Below, piece after piece: positions 1 to 8,430 of a stretch of 64,000 bases of DNA. Below the pieces are notes generated by a model, which saw nothing but the letters and a program-made list of their open reading frames with translations, ran no database searches and had not been told where the DNA came from. This DNA comes from Polynucleobacter sp. AP-Melu-500A-A1 (lineage in GTDB: Bacteria; Pseudomonadota; Gammaproteobacteria; Burkholderiales; Burkholderiaceae): the NCBI RefSeq assembly GCF_018882125.1, contig NZ_JACVOZ010000003.1:124001-188000 (forward strand), read 5' to 3'. Position 1 is the stretch's first letter. Every line of letters starts with the position of its first letter. A program made the translations under genes and the position numbers.

Positions 1-1
1 A

Positions 2-550
2 TATGTTGCTATGGCCAAGAAAAATCCTGGCAAGATAACCTTTGCTTCTACAGGCAGCGGTTCTGCTTCTCACCTTCAAGGCGAACTCTTAAACGTACGC
101 GCTGATATTGATACTATCCACGTTCCTTATAAAGGTGGTAGTCCTGCTATGGTTGATCTCCTTGGGGGACGGGTCTCGTCCTATTACTCCGCTTTGGCTA
201 CCGCTGATCCTTACATCAAGAATGGCAAGCTTATTCCGATTGCAACGACTGGCTTAAAGCGTGCACCTACACTGCCAAACGTTCCGACGATCGCAGAATC
301 TGGTTATCCAGGATTTGATGCTGTGAATTGGTATGCCTTTGTTGCGCCTGGAAAAACACCCGATGTCATAGTTGAAAAGTGGAATAAAGCCTTAGTAGCC
401 GTGCTAAATGACAAAGCAACGAACAAGCAATTAGCCGAGCATGGCTTAACTCCAAACCCTAGTAGCCGTGAAGATCTCGCTAAATATATTGCCAGTCAAT
501 CTGCCACCTGGGGCAAGATTATTTCTGATAGAAAAATTACAGCCGAGTAA
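2..550 (+). CDS. Tripartite tricarboxylate transporter (Bug/TctC) substrate-binding protein, 3' part
   Basis: The reading frame is open to the left edge, so the N-terminus with its signal peptide is missing; about 182 residues remain. Seen: the C-terminal lobe of a Bug-type periplasmic binding protein, with ITFASTGSGSASHL, HVPYKGGSPAMVDLLGGRV and the typical LPNVPTIAESGYPGFDAVNWYAF segment. Members of this family bind small carboxylates or related organic acids and either feed TctAB permeases or act as sensors. No TctAB genes are visible here, so it may be an orphan binding protein, as is common in Burkholderiales. Its stop codon lies in the stem-loop that probably terminates the converging bdhA gene. 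Confidence 0.9.
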   Translation, partial: YVAMAKKNPGKITFASTGSGSASHLQGELLNVRADIDTIHVPYKGGSPAMVDLLGGRVSSYYSALATADPYIKNGKLIPIATTGLKRAPTLPNVPTIAESGYPGFDAVNWYAFVAPGKTPDVIVEKWNKALVAVLNDKATNKQLAEHGLTPNPSSREDLAKYIASQSATWGKIISDRKITAE

Positions 551-564
551 ATTGCTCGGCTGTA
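532..564 (-). terminator. Rho-independent terminator for bdhA, overlapping the end of the Bug gene
   Basis: A perfect 10-bp inverted repeat pairs 538-547 (TACAGCCGAG) with 555-564, with a 7-nt loop at 548-554. Read on the minus strand it is followed directly by a short T-run (the A-run at 532-536), the arrangement of an intrinsic terminator for bdhA. The structure includes the last codons and stop codon of the converging Bug-protein gene. It could also slow transcription from the plus side, but no T-run follows on that strand. Confidence 0.65.
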
Positions 565-591
565 TAGTGATGCGGAGTGCGCACTAAGAAA

Positions 592-1368
592 TTATTGCGC
601 CACCCAACCGCCATCCATATTCCAGGCTACGCCACGGACCTCAGAGGCATCTGGCCCACAGAGAAATACTGCCAAGGCCGCGAGATGTTCAGGAGTAACA
701 AATTCACCTGAGGGCTGCTTTTCAGATAAGAGTGCTTGCTTTGCCGCATCATTGGAAATTCCTTCGCGCTCAGCACGTGCATCCACCTGCTTTTGCACCA
801 AAGGCGTTAAGACCCAACCTGGGCAAATGGCATTACAAGTAATACCAGTGCGTGCATTTTCCAAAGCAGTCACTTTGGTTAATCCAATGATGCCGTGCTT
901 AGCTGCAATATAAGCCACCTTTTGTGTAGAAGCCACTAGGCCATGGACAGAGGCAATATTAATAATGCGCCCCCAATTGCGCTTTTTCATACCAGGCAAT
1001 GCATGGTGGATTGTATGGAAAGCGGAGCTTAAATTAATCGCAATAATGGCATCCCACTTATCAGCAGGAAAATCTTCGATATTTGCCGTATGTTGAATTC
1101 CCGCATTATTCACCAAGATGTCCAAAGTGCCGAAACGCTTTTCAGTTTGCTTAATGAGATCTTCAATTTCAGCGGGCTTAGTCATATCAGCGCCGTGATA
1201 ATCGACTTCGACACCGCAGGCTTTAATTTGCGCTAATGCGTCATCTTTTTCGCCAAAGCCATTGGCCATAATATTGACACCCTGCTTTGCCAAACCAATC
1301 GCTATTCCTAAACCAATACCGCTAGTCGAACCTGTTACCAGGGCTGTTTTACCTTTTAATGTGGACAT
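592..1368 (-). CDS. bdhA: 3-hydroxybutyrate dehydrogenase (SDR family)
   Basis: This 258-residue protein has the usual length for classical short-chain dehydrogenases. Seen: the NAD-binding motif TGSTSGIG near residues 13-20, NNAG near residue 87, and the active-site set with the Ser in IASVHG and YIAAK (Tyr-x-x-x-Lys). The sequence resembles bacterial D-3-hydroxybutyrate dehydrogenases, which interconvert 3-hydroxybutyrate and acetoacetate with NAD in the cytoplasm during polyhydroxybutyrate or ketone-body use. It stands alone on the minus strand, converging with the Bug gene and followed by a stem-loop terminator. Substrate assignment is by overall resemblance; another SDR substrate cannot be excluded. 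Confidence 0.85.
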   Translation of the reverse strand: MSTLKGKTALVTGSTSGIGLGIAIGLAKQGVNIMANGFGEKDDALAQIKACGVEVDYHGADMTKPAEIEDLIKQTEKRFGTLDILVNNAGIQHTANIEDFPADKWDAIIAINLSSAFHTIHHALPGMKKRNWGRIINIASVHGLVASTQKVAYIAAKHGIIGLTKVTALENARTGITCNAICPGWVLTPLVQKQVDARAEREGISNDAAKQALLSEKQPSGEFVTPEHLAALAVFLCGPDASEVRGVAWNMDGGWVAQ

Positions 1369-1495
1369 ATCTTCGATACCGTATCAAGTTAACCATAGAG
1401 TCATTCAATACAGACCCTTAAGCACTTGATGTTACAGGATGCCAAGCTCCTATGAGGATGGGGTATGCACCAAGAAAAAGTTCCAAACTAAAAAA

Positions 1496-3892
1496 CTAGA
1501 TCTTTTTTAGTGCGCGCAGGATCTTTTCACAAGTAATTGGCTGATCAAAGACGTTTACATTAAATGGTGCAAGGGCATCATTAATTGCGTTTTGAACCGC
1601 ACCCGGTGCACCCGCAGTACCAGCCTCACCCGCGCCCTTTGCACCCAACTTGGATGATTGAGTGGGGGTTTCTACGTGAGCCACTTCAATATCGGGCATT
1701 TCATTGGCCATGGGTACTAAATAGTCTGCCATGCTGCCATTGCGCAGTAAGCCACTATCGTCATACAAACATTCTTCAAACAAAACACCACCAATACCTT
1801 GCACAATTGCCCCACGAACTTGTTCATCAACTAACATGGGATTAAGTACTCGTCCACAATCTTCAACAGCCCAATGCTTAAGCAATTTAACAAAGCCAGT
1901 TTCAGGATCTACTTCTACATATGAAGCTTGAACGCCATTGGTAAAGATAAATGGATAGTCTTTTTGCGTGTAATGACGCGTCACCATCAGATCCGCTGAA
2001 AAACCTGGTGGCAAGGTGTCCGTTCGGAAGTAACCAATTCGCCCAATTTCGCTAAAGGGCAATAGTTGTTCTCCACTTGCCTTATCAAGTACATGACCTC
2101 TGCGCACTGACAAATCTGTTGCAGGTCGATTCAAAATTGCACCAGCTAATTTAAGAATATTTTCTTGTAATGCTTGACATGCTAGTAGTACTGCTTCACC
2201 ACCAACACCAGCACCTCGAGATGCCCATGTTCCACCACCATAAGGCGTGACATCGGTATCACCAGTAACAATACGTACTTGGTTAATAGAGACGCCCACT
2301 GCATCAGCAGCAATTTGGGCATAAATACCTTCAGTACCTTGCCCCTGCTCACCTACACCAACCAAGACAGATACCACTCCGCTTGGATCTAGGCGCACTG
2401 ATGCCCCATCTTGTGATGCAATACGTGCACCACCAACACCATAAAACGCTGGACTTGGATTGGTCAATTCAATCAGCGTTGCAAAGCCAATACCGCGATA
2501 GATACCCTGCTTTCGTAACTGCTCTTGCTCTTTACGTAAAGCAGAATAATCCATCATCTTTTCAATAGTACGCAAGCATTGCTCGTGCGATAGAACTTCC
2601 AATTTAATTCCAGAGATTCCAGAGCATGGATATGCATCATCTGGAATCACATTGCGCTTTCTAAACTCCAATGGGTCCATCTGCAATTTTTGAGCGGCTA
2701 AGTCAACCAAGCCTTCAGTGACAGCACACGCAATGGGATGTCCCACTCCTCGATATTGACAAGTAGGGGTTTTATTCTGGAATACAACATTGAGCTTGGC
2801 ACGATAGTGTTGATGCTTATAGGGCCCACCCACTAGATTCACAACCTGATTACCTTCAATCGCGCTGGTTCTGGGAAACATGGAGTAAGGACCAATTGCT
2901 GTTAAATCATCAATCTCAAAGGCCAATATATCGCCCGCCTTATTAGCGGCAATACGGCCCTTAATGCGATGTTCACGCGCATGAATGTCACTAGTAAAGG
3001 ACTCAAGTCGATCAGCTACAAACTTTACTGGACGCTCGAGCATCATCGCCAATCCTACGGTTGCAAAATCGTCTGGATAAGCGTGCACTTTAATCCCAAA
3101 GGACCCGCCAACATCCTTACAAATAACATGTACATCCGATTCTGATAATCCAAATTGACGGCAATACAAATCTTGCATCATGTGCGGTGCTTGCTGCGAG
3201 TGATATACCGTTAAGCGACGCTCACCTGGGTTGTAATCTGCAATTTGACAACGAGGCTCTAAGGTGACACCCGTATGACGACCGAAGCCAAAAGTAGCCT
3301 CAGCGACTACATCAGCACTGGCAAATACCTCATCTACATTGCCCACATCCAAACTACGGGTGAAACATAAATTATCACCAAGCTCCGGATGAATTAACGG
3401 TGTCTGTGGATCTAGAGCAGTCTCCATGGAAACCACAGCAGGCAATTCTTCCCACTCGACATCAACCAACTGCAAGGCATCCTCAGCTTGCGCTCTAGTT
3501 TCGGCTACAACTGCAACTACAGGCTCACCCTGCCAACAGGCTCGATCAATTGCTAAAGCATATTGTGGCGCAGACTTCATACCCACTAAGTGACCTAAAG
3601 TAGCTACCCAAGGCTTACAGATTTTTGCCATTTCCACGCCATCAACCACGGCAAGTACGCCAGGCATCTTGCTAGCTTCTTCCTTGTGGATCTTCCCAAT
3701 CTTCATGTGGGCCACAGGAGAGCGCCAGTAGACAACATGTCCCATGCGCGGCAACTTAATATCATCGATATAGGTTCCCTGACCTTCCAAGAGGCGTCGG
3801 GCACTATGTCTTGGCTCACTATTTCCAATATAACGCTGATCATTAGTCACTGGATCCAATACCAGTCCCTTCAAATCGCTAGGCTTATTCAT
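1496..3892 (-). CDS. Molybdopterin-binding large subunit of a xanthine dehydrogenase/CO dehydrogenase-family hydroxylase
   Basis: This 798-residue protein has the length and layout of CoxL/CutL-type large subunits: an Ald_Xan_dh_C-like N-terminal domain (about 30-140) followed by the Mo-cofactor domain. Seen: GGSFGIK for cofactor binding, CQYRGVGHP in the substrate-loop region, and GAKGAGEAGTAG with Glu756 as the expected catalytic glutamate. The AYxCSFR loop of true form I CO dehydrogenase is absent, so CO oxidation is unlikely. These enzymes hydroxylate a carbon with water-derived oxygen and pass electrons via 2Fe-2S centres and FAD to an acceptor. It is followed by its small and medium subunit genes on the same strand. 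Substrate unknown; an N-heteroaromatic or aldehyde is plausible. Confidence 0.88.
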   Translation of the reverse strand: MNKPSDLKGLVLDPVTNDQRYIGNSEPRHSARRLLEGQGTYIDDIKLPRMGHVVYWRSPVAHMKIGKIHKEEASKMPGVLAVVDGVEMAKICKPWVATLGHLVGMKSAPQYALAIDRACWQGEPVVAVVAETRAQAEDALQLVDVEWEELPAVVSMETALDPQTPLIHPELGDNLCFTRSLDVGNVDEVFASADVVAEATFGFGRHTGVTLEPRCQIADYNPGERRLTVYHSQQAPHMMQDLYCRQFGLSESDVHVICKDVGGSFGIKVHAYPDDFATVGLAMMLERPVKFVADRLESFTSDIHAREHRIKGRIAANKAGDILAFEIDDLTAIGPYSMFPRTSAIEGNQVVNLVGGPYKHQHYRAKLNVVFQNKTPTCQYRGVGHPIACAVTEGLVDLAAQKLQMDPLEFRKRNVIPDDAYPCSGISGIKLEVLSHEQCLRTIEKMMDYSALRKEQEQLRKQGIYRGIGFATLIELTNPSPAFYGVGGARIASQDGASVRLDPSGVVSVLVGVGEQGQGTEGIYAQIAADAVGVSINQVRIVTGDTDVTPYGGGTWASRGAGVGGEAVLLACQALQENILKLAGAILNRPATDLSVRRGHVLDKASGEQLLPFSEIGRIGYFRTDTLPPGFSADLMVTRHYTQKDYPFIFTNGVQASYVEVDPETGFVKLLKHWAVEDCGRVLNPMLVDEQVRGAIVQGIGGVLFEECLYDDSGLLRNGSMADYLVPMANEMPDIEVAHVETPTQSSKLGAKGAGEAGTAGAPGAVQNAINDALAPFNVNVFDQPITCEKILRALKKI

Positions 3893-3912
3893 GTTACGGT
3901 TTCCTAAATTGA

Positions 3913-4422
3913 TTAAGCGTGGGCAACAACGGCTTTAATTTTTTGACCCTTGGAACGCGCATCTAATACATCAACGATAGCGTCCACAATAGAGTGATAG
4001 CCAGTGCAACGACAATAATTTCCAGAGATCCATTCACGCACTTCTTCGCGTGTTGCTTTTGGTCTTTCTTCAATTAATTCAGCGGCGGCAAGTAACATTC
4101 CAGAGGAGCAAAATCCACATTGCATAGCATTGCGTCGCATGAAGGACTCCTGAAGATCTGACAAGGCACCACTCTTCGTGAGACCTTCGATCGTCTCAAC
4201 CTCACAACCATCTGCCTGAATCGCTAGATACAAACATCCACGAATGATTTGACCATTTACTTTGACGGTACAAGCGCCACAAGCACCTTGTTCGCAACCC
4301 AGATGGGGGCCCTTTAAGTGCAATTCTTCACGCAAAAAATCCACCAAATGGGTGCGCGGCTCTATCTCAGCTTTGACAGATACGCCATTGACAGTCATTG
4401 CAATTTTTTTCTTAATACTCAT
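3913..4422 (-). CDS. 2Fe-2S small subunit of the molybdenum hydroxylase
   Basis: The start at 4422 gives 169 residues and is preceded by GGAG six bases upstream; a longer GTG start at 4434 would overlap that site. Two 2Fe-2S domains are visible. The plant-ferredoxin-like one has Cys43, Cys48, Cys51 and Cys63 (CEQGACGAC). The C-terminal helical one has Cys102, Cys105, Cys137 and Cys139 (CGFC and CRC). All eight ligands are present. The subunit relays electrons from the molybdenum site to the FAD subunit. It lies between the large subunit gene (20 bp) and the FAD subunit gene (30 bp), so a single transcript is likely. Confidence 0.92.
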   Translation of the reverse strand: MSIKKKIAMTVNGVSVKAEIEPRTHLVDFLREELHLKGPHLGCEQGACGACTVKVNGQIIRGCLYLAIQADGCEVETIEGLTKSGALSDLQESFMRRNAMQCGFCSSGMLLAAAELIEERPKATREEVREWISGNYCRCTGYHSIVDAIVDVLDARSKGQKIKAVVAHA

Positions 4423-4452
4423 CAAAATCTCCACATTCTTTTCTGACGTATT

Positions 4453-5307
4453 TCAGGAAATGAGGTGCTTAAGGCCACGCTCAAGCAAAACACCGATGAG
4501 GTGTTGTTTGGCTTCTGCACTATTAGTAATATCAGCAATCGCTTCGATCTCAGAACGCGCTGCAGCAACCGCTTTAGCAATCAAGGCTTCATCAATCTTT
4601 TGACCATCAACTATGTTTTGTGCGCTAGTAGCCATTACTGGTGTTGCGCCCACAGAGAAGAAGGTAAAAGCACACTCGCTTAAGCTATCTCCCTGCTTCT
4701 TTGCCACTGCTGCTAAACCAGCAACTGCATAGTCTCCATGCCTTCTCGCTAGCTCATGAAAATAAAAAACTTGATCGTTACTAGCCACTGGAATTTCGGT
4801 TGCTACCAGAATCTCATCTGGCTCAAGTGAAGTTGTATAAAGATCAATGAAAAAATCTTGGGCAGAAATACGGCGCTCGCCTGCAGGCCCATGAATAATC
4901 ATGATGGCATTTAAAGTCAAACTGCATGCCGGCCATTCTGCTGCTGGATCACCGTATGCCAATGATCCACCCCAGGTGCCTAAATTACGAATTGCACGAT
5001 GAGCAATATGAGGTGCAGCAGCCTTTAATAGCGGTGCATGTTTAGCAATTAATTCTGAATCTTCAATTGCGGTGTGAGTGACTAGCGCTCCAATTCTGAG
5101 TTGATCACCATTCAGGCTGATACCTTTGAGCTCTGCAATATCAGTGATATCAATTAATATGCTTGGCTCTGAAAGACGCATATTTAATGTGGCAAGCAAA
5201 GTCTGACCGCCCGCAATTAAGCGCGCATCCTCACCCGCCTCAGACAATAAAGATAAAGCTTCGAGCAAGGCCTTTGGCTTTACGTAATCAAATGCTGCGG
5301 CTTTCAT
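4453..5307 (-). CDS. FAD-binding medium subunit of the molybdenum hydroxylase (CoxM type)
   Basis: At 284 residues this matches CoxM/CutM medium subunits. Seen: AGGQTLLATLN near residues 32-42 (first flavin-binding loop), RNLGTWGGSLAYGDPAAEWP near 107-126 (second flavin loop), and a C-terminal CO_deh_flav_C-like domain. It accepts electrons from the 2Fe-2S subunit and delivers them to an external acceptor. A strong ribosome site, GGAGGAG, stands just before the ATG. It is followed by the 2Fe-2S and molybdenum subunit genes and preceded by the CoxG-like gene, consistent with an operon transcribed leftward from the control region at 5825-5936. Confidence 0.92.
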   Translation of the reverse strand: MKAAAFDYVKPKALLEALSLLSEAGEDARLIAGGQTLLATLNMRLSEPSILIDITDIAELKGISLNGDQLRIGALVTHTAIEDSELIAKHAPLLKAAAPHIAHRAIRNLGTWGGSLAYGDPAAEWPACSLTLNAIMIIHGPAGERRISAQDFFIDLYTTSLEPDEILVATEIPVASNDQVFYFHELARRHGDYAVAGLAAVAKKQGDSLSECAFTFFSVGATPVMATSAQNIVDGQKIDEALIAKAVAAARSEIEAIADITNSAEAKQHLIGVLLERGLKHLIS

Positions 5308-5347
5308 TTTGTCTCCTCCACTACTTATTTATCTTTTTAACTACCAA

Positions 5348-5824
5348 CTACTCACTACCAGTGCCAGACTCAAGTGCCTCTGTTTCTCCGCCTAATTCTT
5401 TTGCAAATTTCTGAAAGAAATCGTCTGCAATCTTTTTTGCCGAGGCGCTGATTAAGCGCCCGCCAATTTGACCCAACTTCCCACCAATCGAAGCTTCAGT
5501 GGTGTAAGTAACTAAGGTACCGCCCTCAGCTTGTTTTAGTTCAACACGTGACTTGCCTTTGGCAAAACCAGCGGCACCGCCAGAGCCCTCAAAGGCCATT
5601 GAACAAGAATGATCAGGAATGATGTCGCTCAGAAGTAACTTACCCGAGAAACGGGCTCGGACAGGTCCGATCTTGAACATTACCTTGGCATGAACCTCTT
5701 CAGGGGAAATTCGACTGATTTCTTCGCAACCTGGAATGGACCTAGAAAGCACATCAATATCGTTCAAACCCCTCCATACATCAGGGATAGGAGCGGCTAT
5801 GAGTTGCTCGCCATTCAGTTCCAT
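5348..5824 (-). CDS. CoxG-like SRPBCC family protein
   Basis: This 158-residue protein carries the SRPBCC fold typical of carbon monoxide dehydrogenase subunit G: MELNGEQLIAAPIPDVWRGL at the start, IPGCEEI, and a central FSGKLLLSDI strand region. In the CO dehydrogenase system CoxG helps recruit the enzyme to the membrane; relatives accompany many other molybdenum hydroxylases. It is the first gene of the leftward hydroxylase operon. A role in cofactor insertion or membrane attachment is inferred from its neighbours. It is not evidence that CO is the substrate. Confidence 0.85.
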   Translation of the reverse strand: MELNGEQLIAAPIPDVWRGLNDIDVLSRSIPGCEEISRISPEEVHAKVMFKIGPVRARFSGKLLLSDIIPDHSCSMAFEGSGGAAGFAKGKSRVELKQAEGGTLVTYTTEASIGGKLGQIGGRLISASAKKIADDFFQKFAKELGGETEALESGTGSE

Positions 5825-5853
5825 TTACTCTCCTTGGGGTTTGTACGAATAGA

Positions 5854-5910
5854 GTCTTATCGACCAATTGTTCAACAATGTACCATTATTTAACTTTTGG
5901 TCAATAAGTC
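5854..5910. promoter_or_regulatory. Nested palindromes in the TetR/molybdenum hydroxylase divergent control region
   Basis: Two symmetrical elements sit between the divergent CoxG-like and TetR genes. The outer one is an imperfect inverted repeat, 5854-5867 against 5897-5910, matching at 12 of 14 positions (arm GTCTTATCGACCAA). Between its arms is a perfect 13-bp palindrome, ATTGTTCAACAAT, at 5867-5879. TetR-family proteins bind palindromes of this size beside their own genes, so this is the likely operator for both directions. Which element is bound is unknown. Confidence 0.6.
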
Positions 5911-5936
5911 CAAATTCGGATAAACCCTGAGAATCC

Positions 5937-6629
5937 ATGCGTTTTACTGAAGAAAGTATTTCGATCCCACATCAAGCCGAAAATTCGGTAGATTCCGTCG
6001 CGCCAATTAGGCGAAGGATGAGTACCGGTGAGCGCAAACGTCAAATCTTGGATCGCGCCATTCAATTTTTTGCTAAGCATGGCATTGATGGCCAACTCAG
6101 AAATCTGACAAAAGAATTGGGTGTTACGCATACCCTGCTCTATCACTACTTTCCCACTAAAGATGCTCTTATTCAAGAGGTCTATAAAGAGGTATTTGAA
6201 TCTCGCTGGAAGCCAGAATGGGAAGATCTACTGGATGATGAGTTGCTTACACCAGAAGAAAAGTTCAATGCTTTTTATTTAGATTATTCCAACACGGTCT
6301 TAACTTATGACTTTGTGCGAATTTTGATTTTCTCAGGCTTAAGTGATCATTCTATTAGTGATCGTTTCTTCGAACTCTTACGCTCCCGCCTATTGCCAAG
6401 GCTGATCCGAGAAACTCGAAAGTATTGCGGGAGGTCAACTACTACTAAGCCCACACAACGTGAATTAGAATTTCTGATGGGGTTGCATGGCGGCGTCTTC
6501 TATATTGGGATGCGCCGCTGGATCTATGGTCAAGCGATCTATGCTGTTGAAAGTCCAGATACAGAGCAAGAAATTATTCGCGATCGAGTTCAGTCTTATC
6601 TTCATTCCGCTAAATCTCTTTTTACTTAA
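5937..6629 (+). CDS. TetR-family transcriptional regulator
   Basis: This 230-residue protein has an N-terminal TetR DNA-binding domain after a 30-residue leader: GERKRQILDRAIQFFAKHG, then LTKELGVTHTLLYHYFPTKDALIQEVYKEVFE, the helix-turn-helix with the conserved YYHF-like turn. The C-terminal part is a variable ligand domain. ATG at 5937 has GAGAATCC before it; a later ATG at 6018 has its AAGG directly adjacent, so the upstream start is preferred. It is divergent from the molybdenum hydroxylase operon and is the first gene of the rightward VOC/monooxygenase set, so it probably controls both in response to the pathway substrate. Confidence 0.88.
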   Translation: MRFTEESISIPHQAENSVDSVAPIRRRMSTGERKRQILDRAIQFFAKHGIDGQLRNLTKELGVTHTLLYHYFPTKDALIQEVYKEVFESRWKPEWEDLLDDELLTPEEKFNAFYLDYSNTVLTYDFVRILIFSGLSDHSISDRFFELLRSRLLPRLIRETRKYCGRSTTTKPTQRELEFLMGLHGGVFYIGMRRWIYGQAIYAVESPDTEQEIIRDRVQSYLHSAKSLFT

Positions 6630-6643
6630 TTCTAAAGGTCGAT

Positions 6644-7102
6644 ATGTCAAACTTAAGTCTCAATCATTTCTCTATTCGTAGCCTTGAAATTGAAAAAACT
6701 ACAGAGTTCTTTAGCAAGTTGTTAGGCTTAACAGTTGGGCCTAGACCAGAGTTTCCTTTTCCTGGTGTTTGGCTTTACAACGGTGATGAAAATAGCTGGG
6801 CTAATGCCGTACTCCATTTGATCGCAATTGATAAGAATGATCCCAATGGCCTCAAGAAATACCTTGGGGAGCGCGATCCAGCCTCTTTGTTCGGATCCGG
6901 AGCAGTTGACCATATCGCCTTCTTTGCCAAGGGTCTTGAAGAAAAAATAGTGCTCCTGAAATCTCTCAATATCCCCTATCGAGAGCGCACTGTTCCGGTC
7001 CTGAAGTTGCATCAGATCTTTTTAGATGATCCCAATGGAGTAGTGATTGAACTGAACTACCCGGCAGAAGAAAAAGCTGCCCTAGATGCCAAGGCAGCGT
7101 AA
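6644..7102 (+). CDS. VOC (glyoxalase/dioxygenase-fold) family protein
   Basis: The 152-residue protein has the paired beta-alpha-beta modules of the vicinal oxygen chelate superfamily. Seen: LNHFSIRSLEIEKTTEFFSKLLGL at the N-terminus, GAVDHIAFFAKGLEE in the middle, and FLDDPNGVVIELNYP at the end. Candidate metal ligands are His6, the His of VDHIAF and the Glu of VIELNY. Members include lyases, isomerases and extradiol dioxygenases; this sequence does not fix the reaction. It follows the TetR gene by 14 bp and abuts the monooxygenase gene, so it probably acts on the same substrate series. Confidence 0.85.
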   Translation: MSNLSLNHFSIRSLEIEKTTEFFSKLLGLTVGPRPEFPFPGVWLYNGDENSWANAVLHLIAIDKNDPNGLKKYLGERDPASLFGSGAVDHIAFFAKGLEEKIVLLKSLNIPYRERTVPVLKLHQIFLDDPNGVVIELNYPAEEKAALDAKAA

Positions 7103-7112
7103 GAGAGATTTC

Positions 7113-8354
7113 ATGGCAAAAATTCTAGTAGTCGGTGGATCACTTGGAGGCTTATTTGCGGCCAATATATTGCTGCGTCAAGGGCATGATGTCACCTTAT
7201 TAGAAAAAGCGATTGGATCTCTTGATGGTAGGGGCGCCGGAATTGTGACGCACGATGCATTAGCCACAGCGCTTCGGGCTGCTGGAATTGCTGTAGATGA
7301 TACGCTTGGCGTACTAGTTAATAAGCGGGTGACCCTGGGTGCTAATGGTCAAAGTCTTGGCGAAATGGAATTACCTCAGGTACTTACCTCATGGAGTCGT
7401 TTGTACTACATGCTGAAGGAAAACTTTCCAAGCGAGCGCTACCTTCAAGGTAAGACTGTTACAACTGTTAATCAAGATGTCGACATGGTACATGTCAACT
7501 GTGAAGATGGTACTCAATACAACGCAGAACTATTAATTGCATCCGACGGCATCCGCTCAAGTGTTAGAGCGCAAGTTGCCCCCGATATTCAGCCTGAGTA
7601 TGCAGGTTATATTGCGTGGCGTGGAGTCTGTGACGAAGCATGCCTCTCTGCTTACACCTTAGATACTTTATTTAATCGCTTTGGTTTTTGCCTTCCCAAT
7701 GGAGAACAAATGCTAGGGTATCCGGTAGCCGGTTCAGGCAACGATACCCGACCAGGCAAGCGAAGATACAACTTTGTTTGGTACCGCCCTGCCTCTGAAC
7801 ATGGTGAGCTTGTTAGTCTCTTAACCGATGATGAAGGTCATTACTATCCGACTGGCATTCCACCCTTTAAAGTCTCTTCAAAACATATTGCCAAGATGCG
7901 TCAAAAAGCACAAGAAATCCTAGCCCCTCAGTATGCAGAGATTTTAGAAAAAACAGCATCCCCATTCTTACAGGCAATCTATGATGTGCGCTCAGAACAA
8001 ATTGTGTTCGGGAGAATTGCCTTGATGGGTGATGCAGCATTTGTTGGCAGACCCCATGTAGGTATGGGTGTTACTAAAGCTGGTGATGAGGCAATTGTGA
8101 TTGCTAAATATATTTCTGAGTTAGGTGCGACTCCGCAGGCATTAAAAGCCTACGAAAATGAGCGTCTGAAGCTTGGGCAACAGGTGGTCGCTAGAGCCCA
8201 ATATTTAGGCCGCTATATGCAGGCTCAAGGTAGTAAAGGCGCCTCAAATAGCGAAAATATGAAGCGAAACGCAGATACAGTGATGGCAGAAACAGCGATT
8301 GATATTAGTGAATTATTAGCCCAAGGGAAAGCGGTACCTGAATCCACCCATTAA
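7113..8354 (+). CDS. FAD-dependent aromatic-ring monooxygenase (UbiH/dihydroxypyridine hydroxylase-like)
   Basis: ATG at 7113 is preceded by a GAGAG ribosome site and gives 413 residues starting MAKILVVGGSLGGL, a complete GxGxxG dinucleotide motif. An ATG 27 bp upstream would lie inside the VOC gene. Further motifs are the DG of LLIASDGIRSSVR (about 150) and MGDAAFVGRPHVGMG near 305, which binds the FAD ribityl chain. The GYIAWRGV segment and the RPHVG variant are typical of the group containing 2,6-dihydroxypyridine 3-hydroxylase, though the group is broad. Such enzymes insert one oxygen atom into an activated ring using NAD(P)H. Next to a molybdenum hydroxylase this suggests ring hydroxylation of an N-heteroaromatic compound. 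Confidence 0.85.
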   Translation: MAKILVVGGSLGGLFAANILLRQGHDVTLLEKAIGSLDGRGAGIVTHDALATALRAAGIAVDDTLGVLVNKRVTLGANGQSLGEMELPQVLTSWSRLYYMLKENFPSERYLQGKTVTTVNQDVDMVHVNCEDGTQYNAELLIASDGIRSSVRAQVAPDIQPEYAGYIAWRGVCDEACLSAYTLDTLFNRFGFCLPNGEQMLGYPVAGSGNDTRPGKRRYNFVWYRPASEHGELVSLLTDDEGHYYPTGIPPFKVSSKHIAKMRQKAQEILAPQYAEILEKTASPFLQAIYDVRSEQIVFGRIALMGDAAFVGRPHVGMGVTKAGDEAIVIAKYISELGATPQALKAYENERLKLGQQVVARAQYLGRYMQAQGSKGASNSENMKRNADTVMAETAIDISELLAQGKAVPESTH

Positions 8355-8430
8355 TTGGCCCATTCAGTTAAGATTTAGAGCATAAAAAAGTATTCTTATT
8401 TAAACAAAGTTTTATATGGAGGAGACAACC

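Noticed and set aside
1496..5824. Aerobic carbon monoxide dehydrogenase (coxMSL-coxG)
   Set aside because: Gene order and small subunits fit, but the large subunit lacks the form I AYxCSFR loop. Called as a Mo hydroxylase of unknown substrate.
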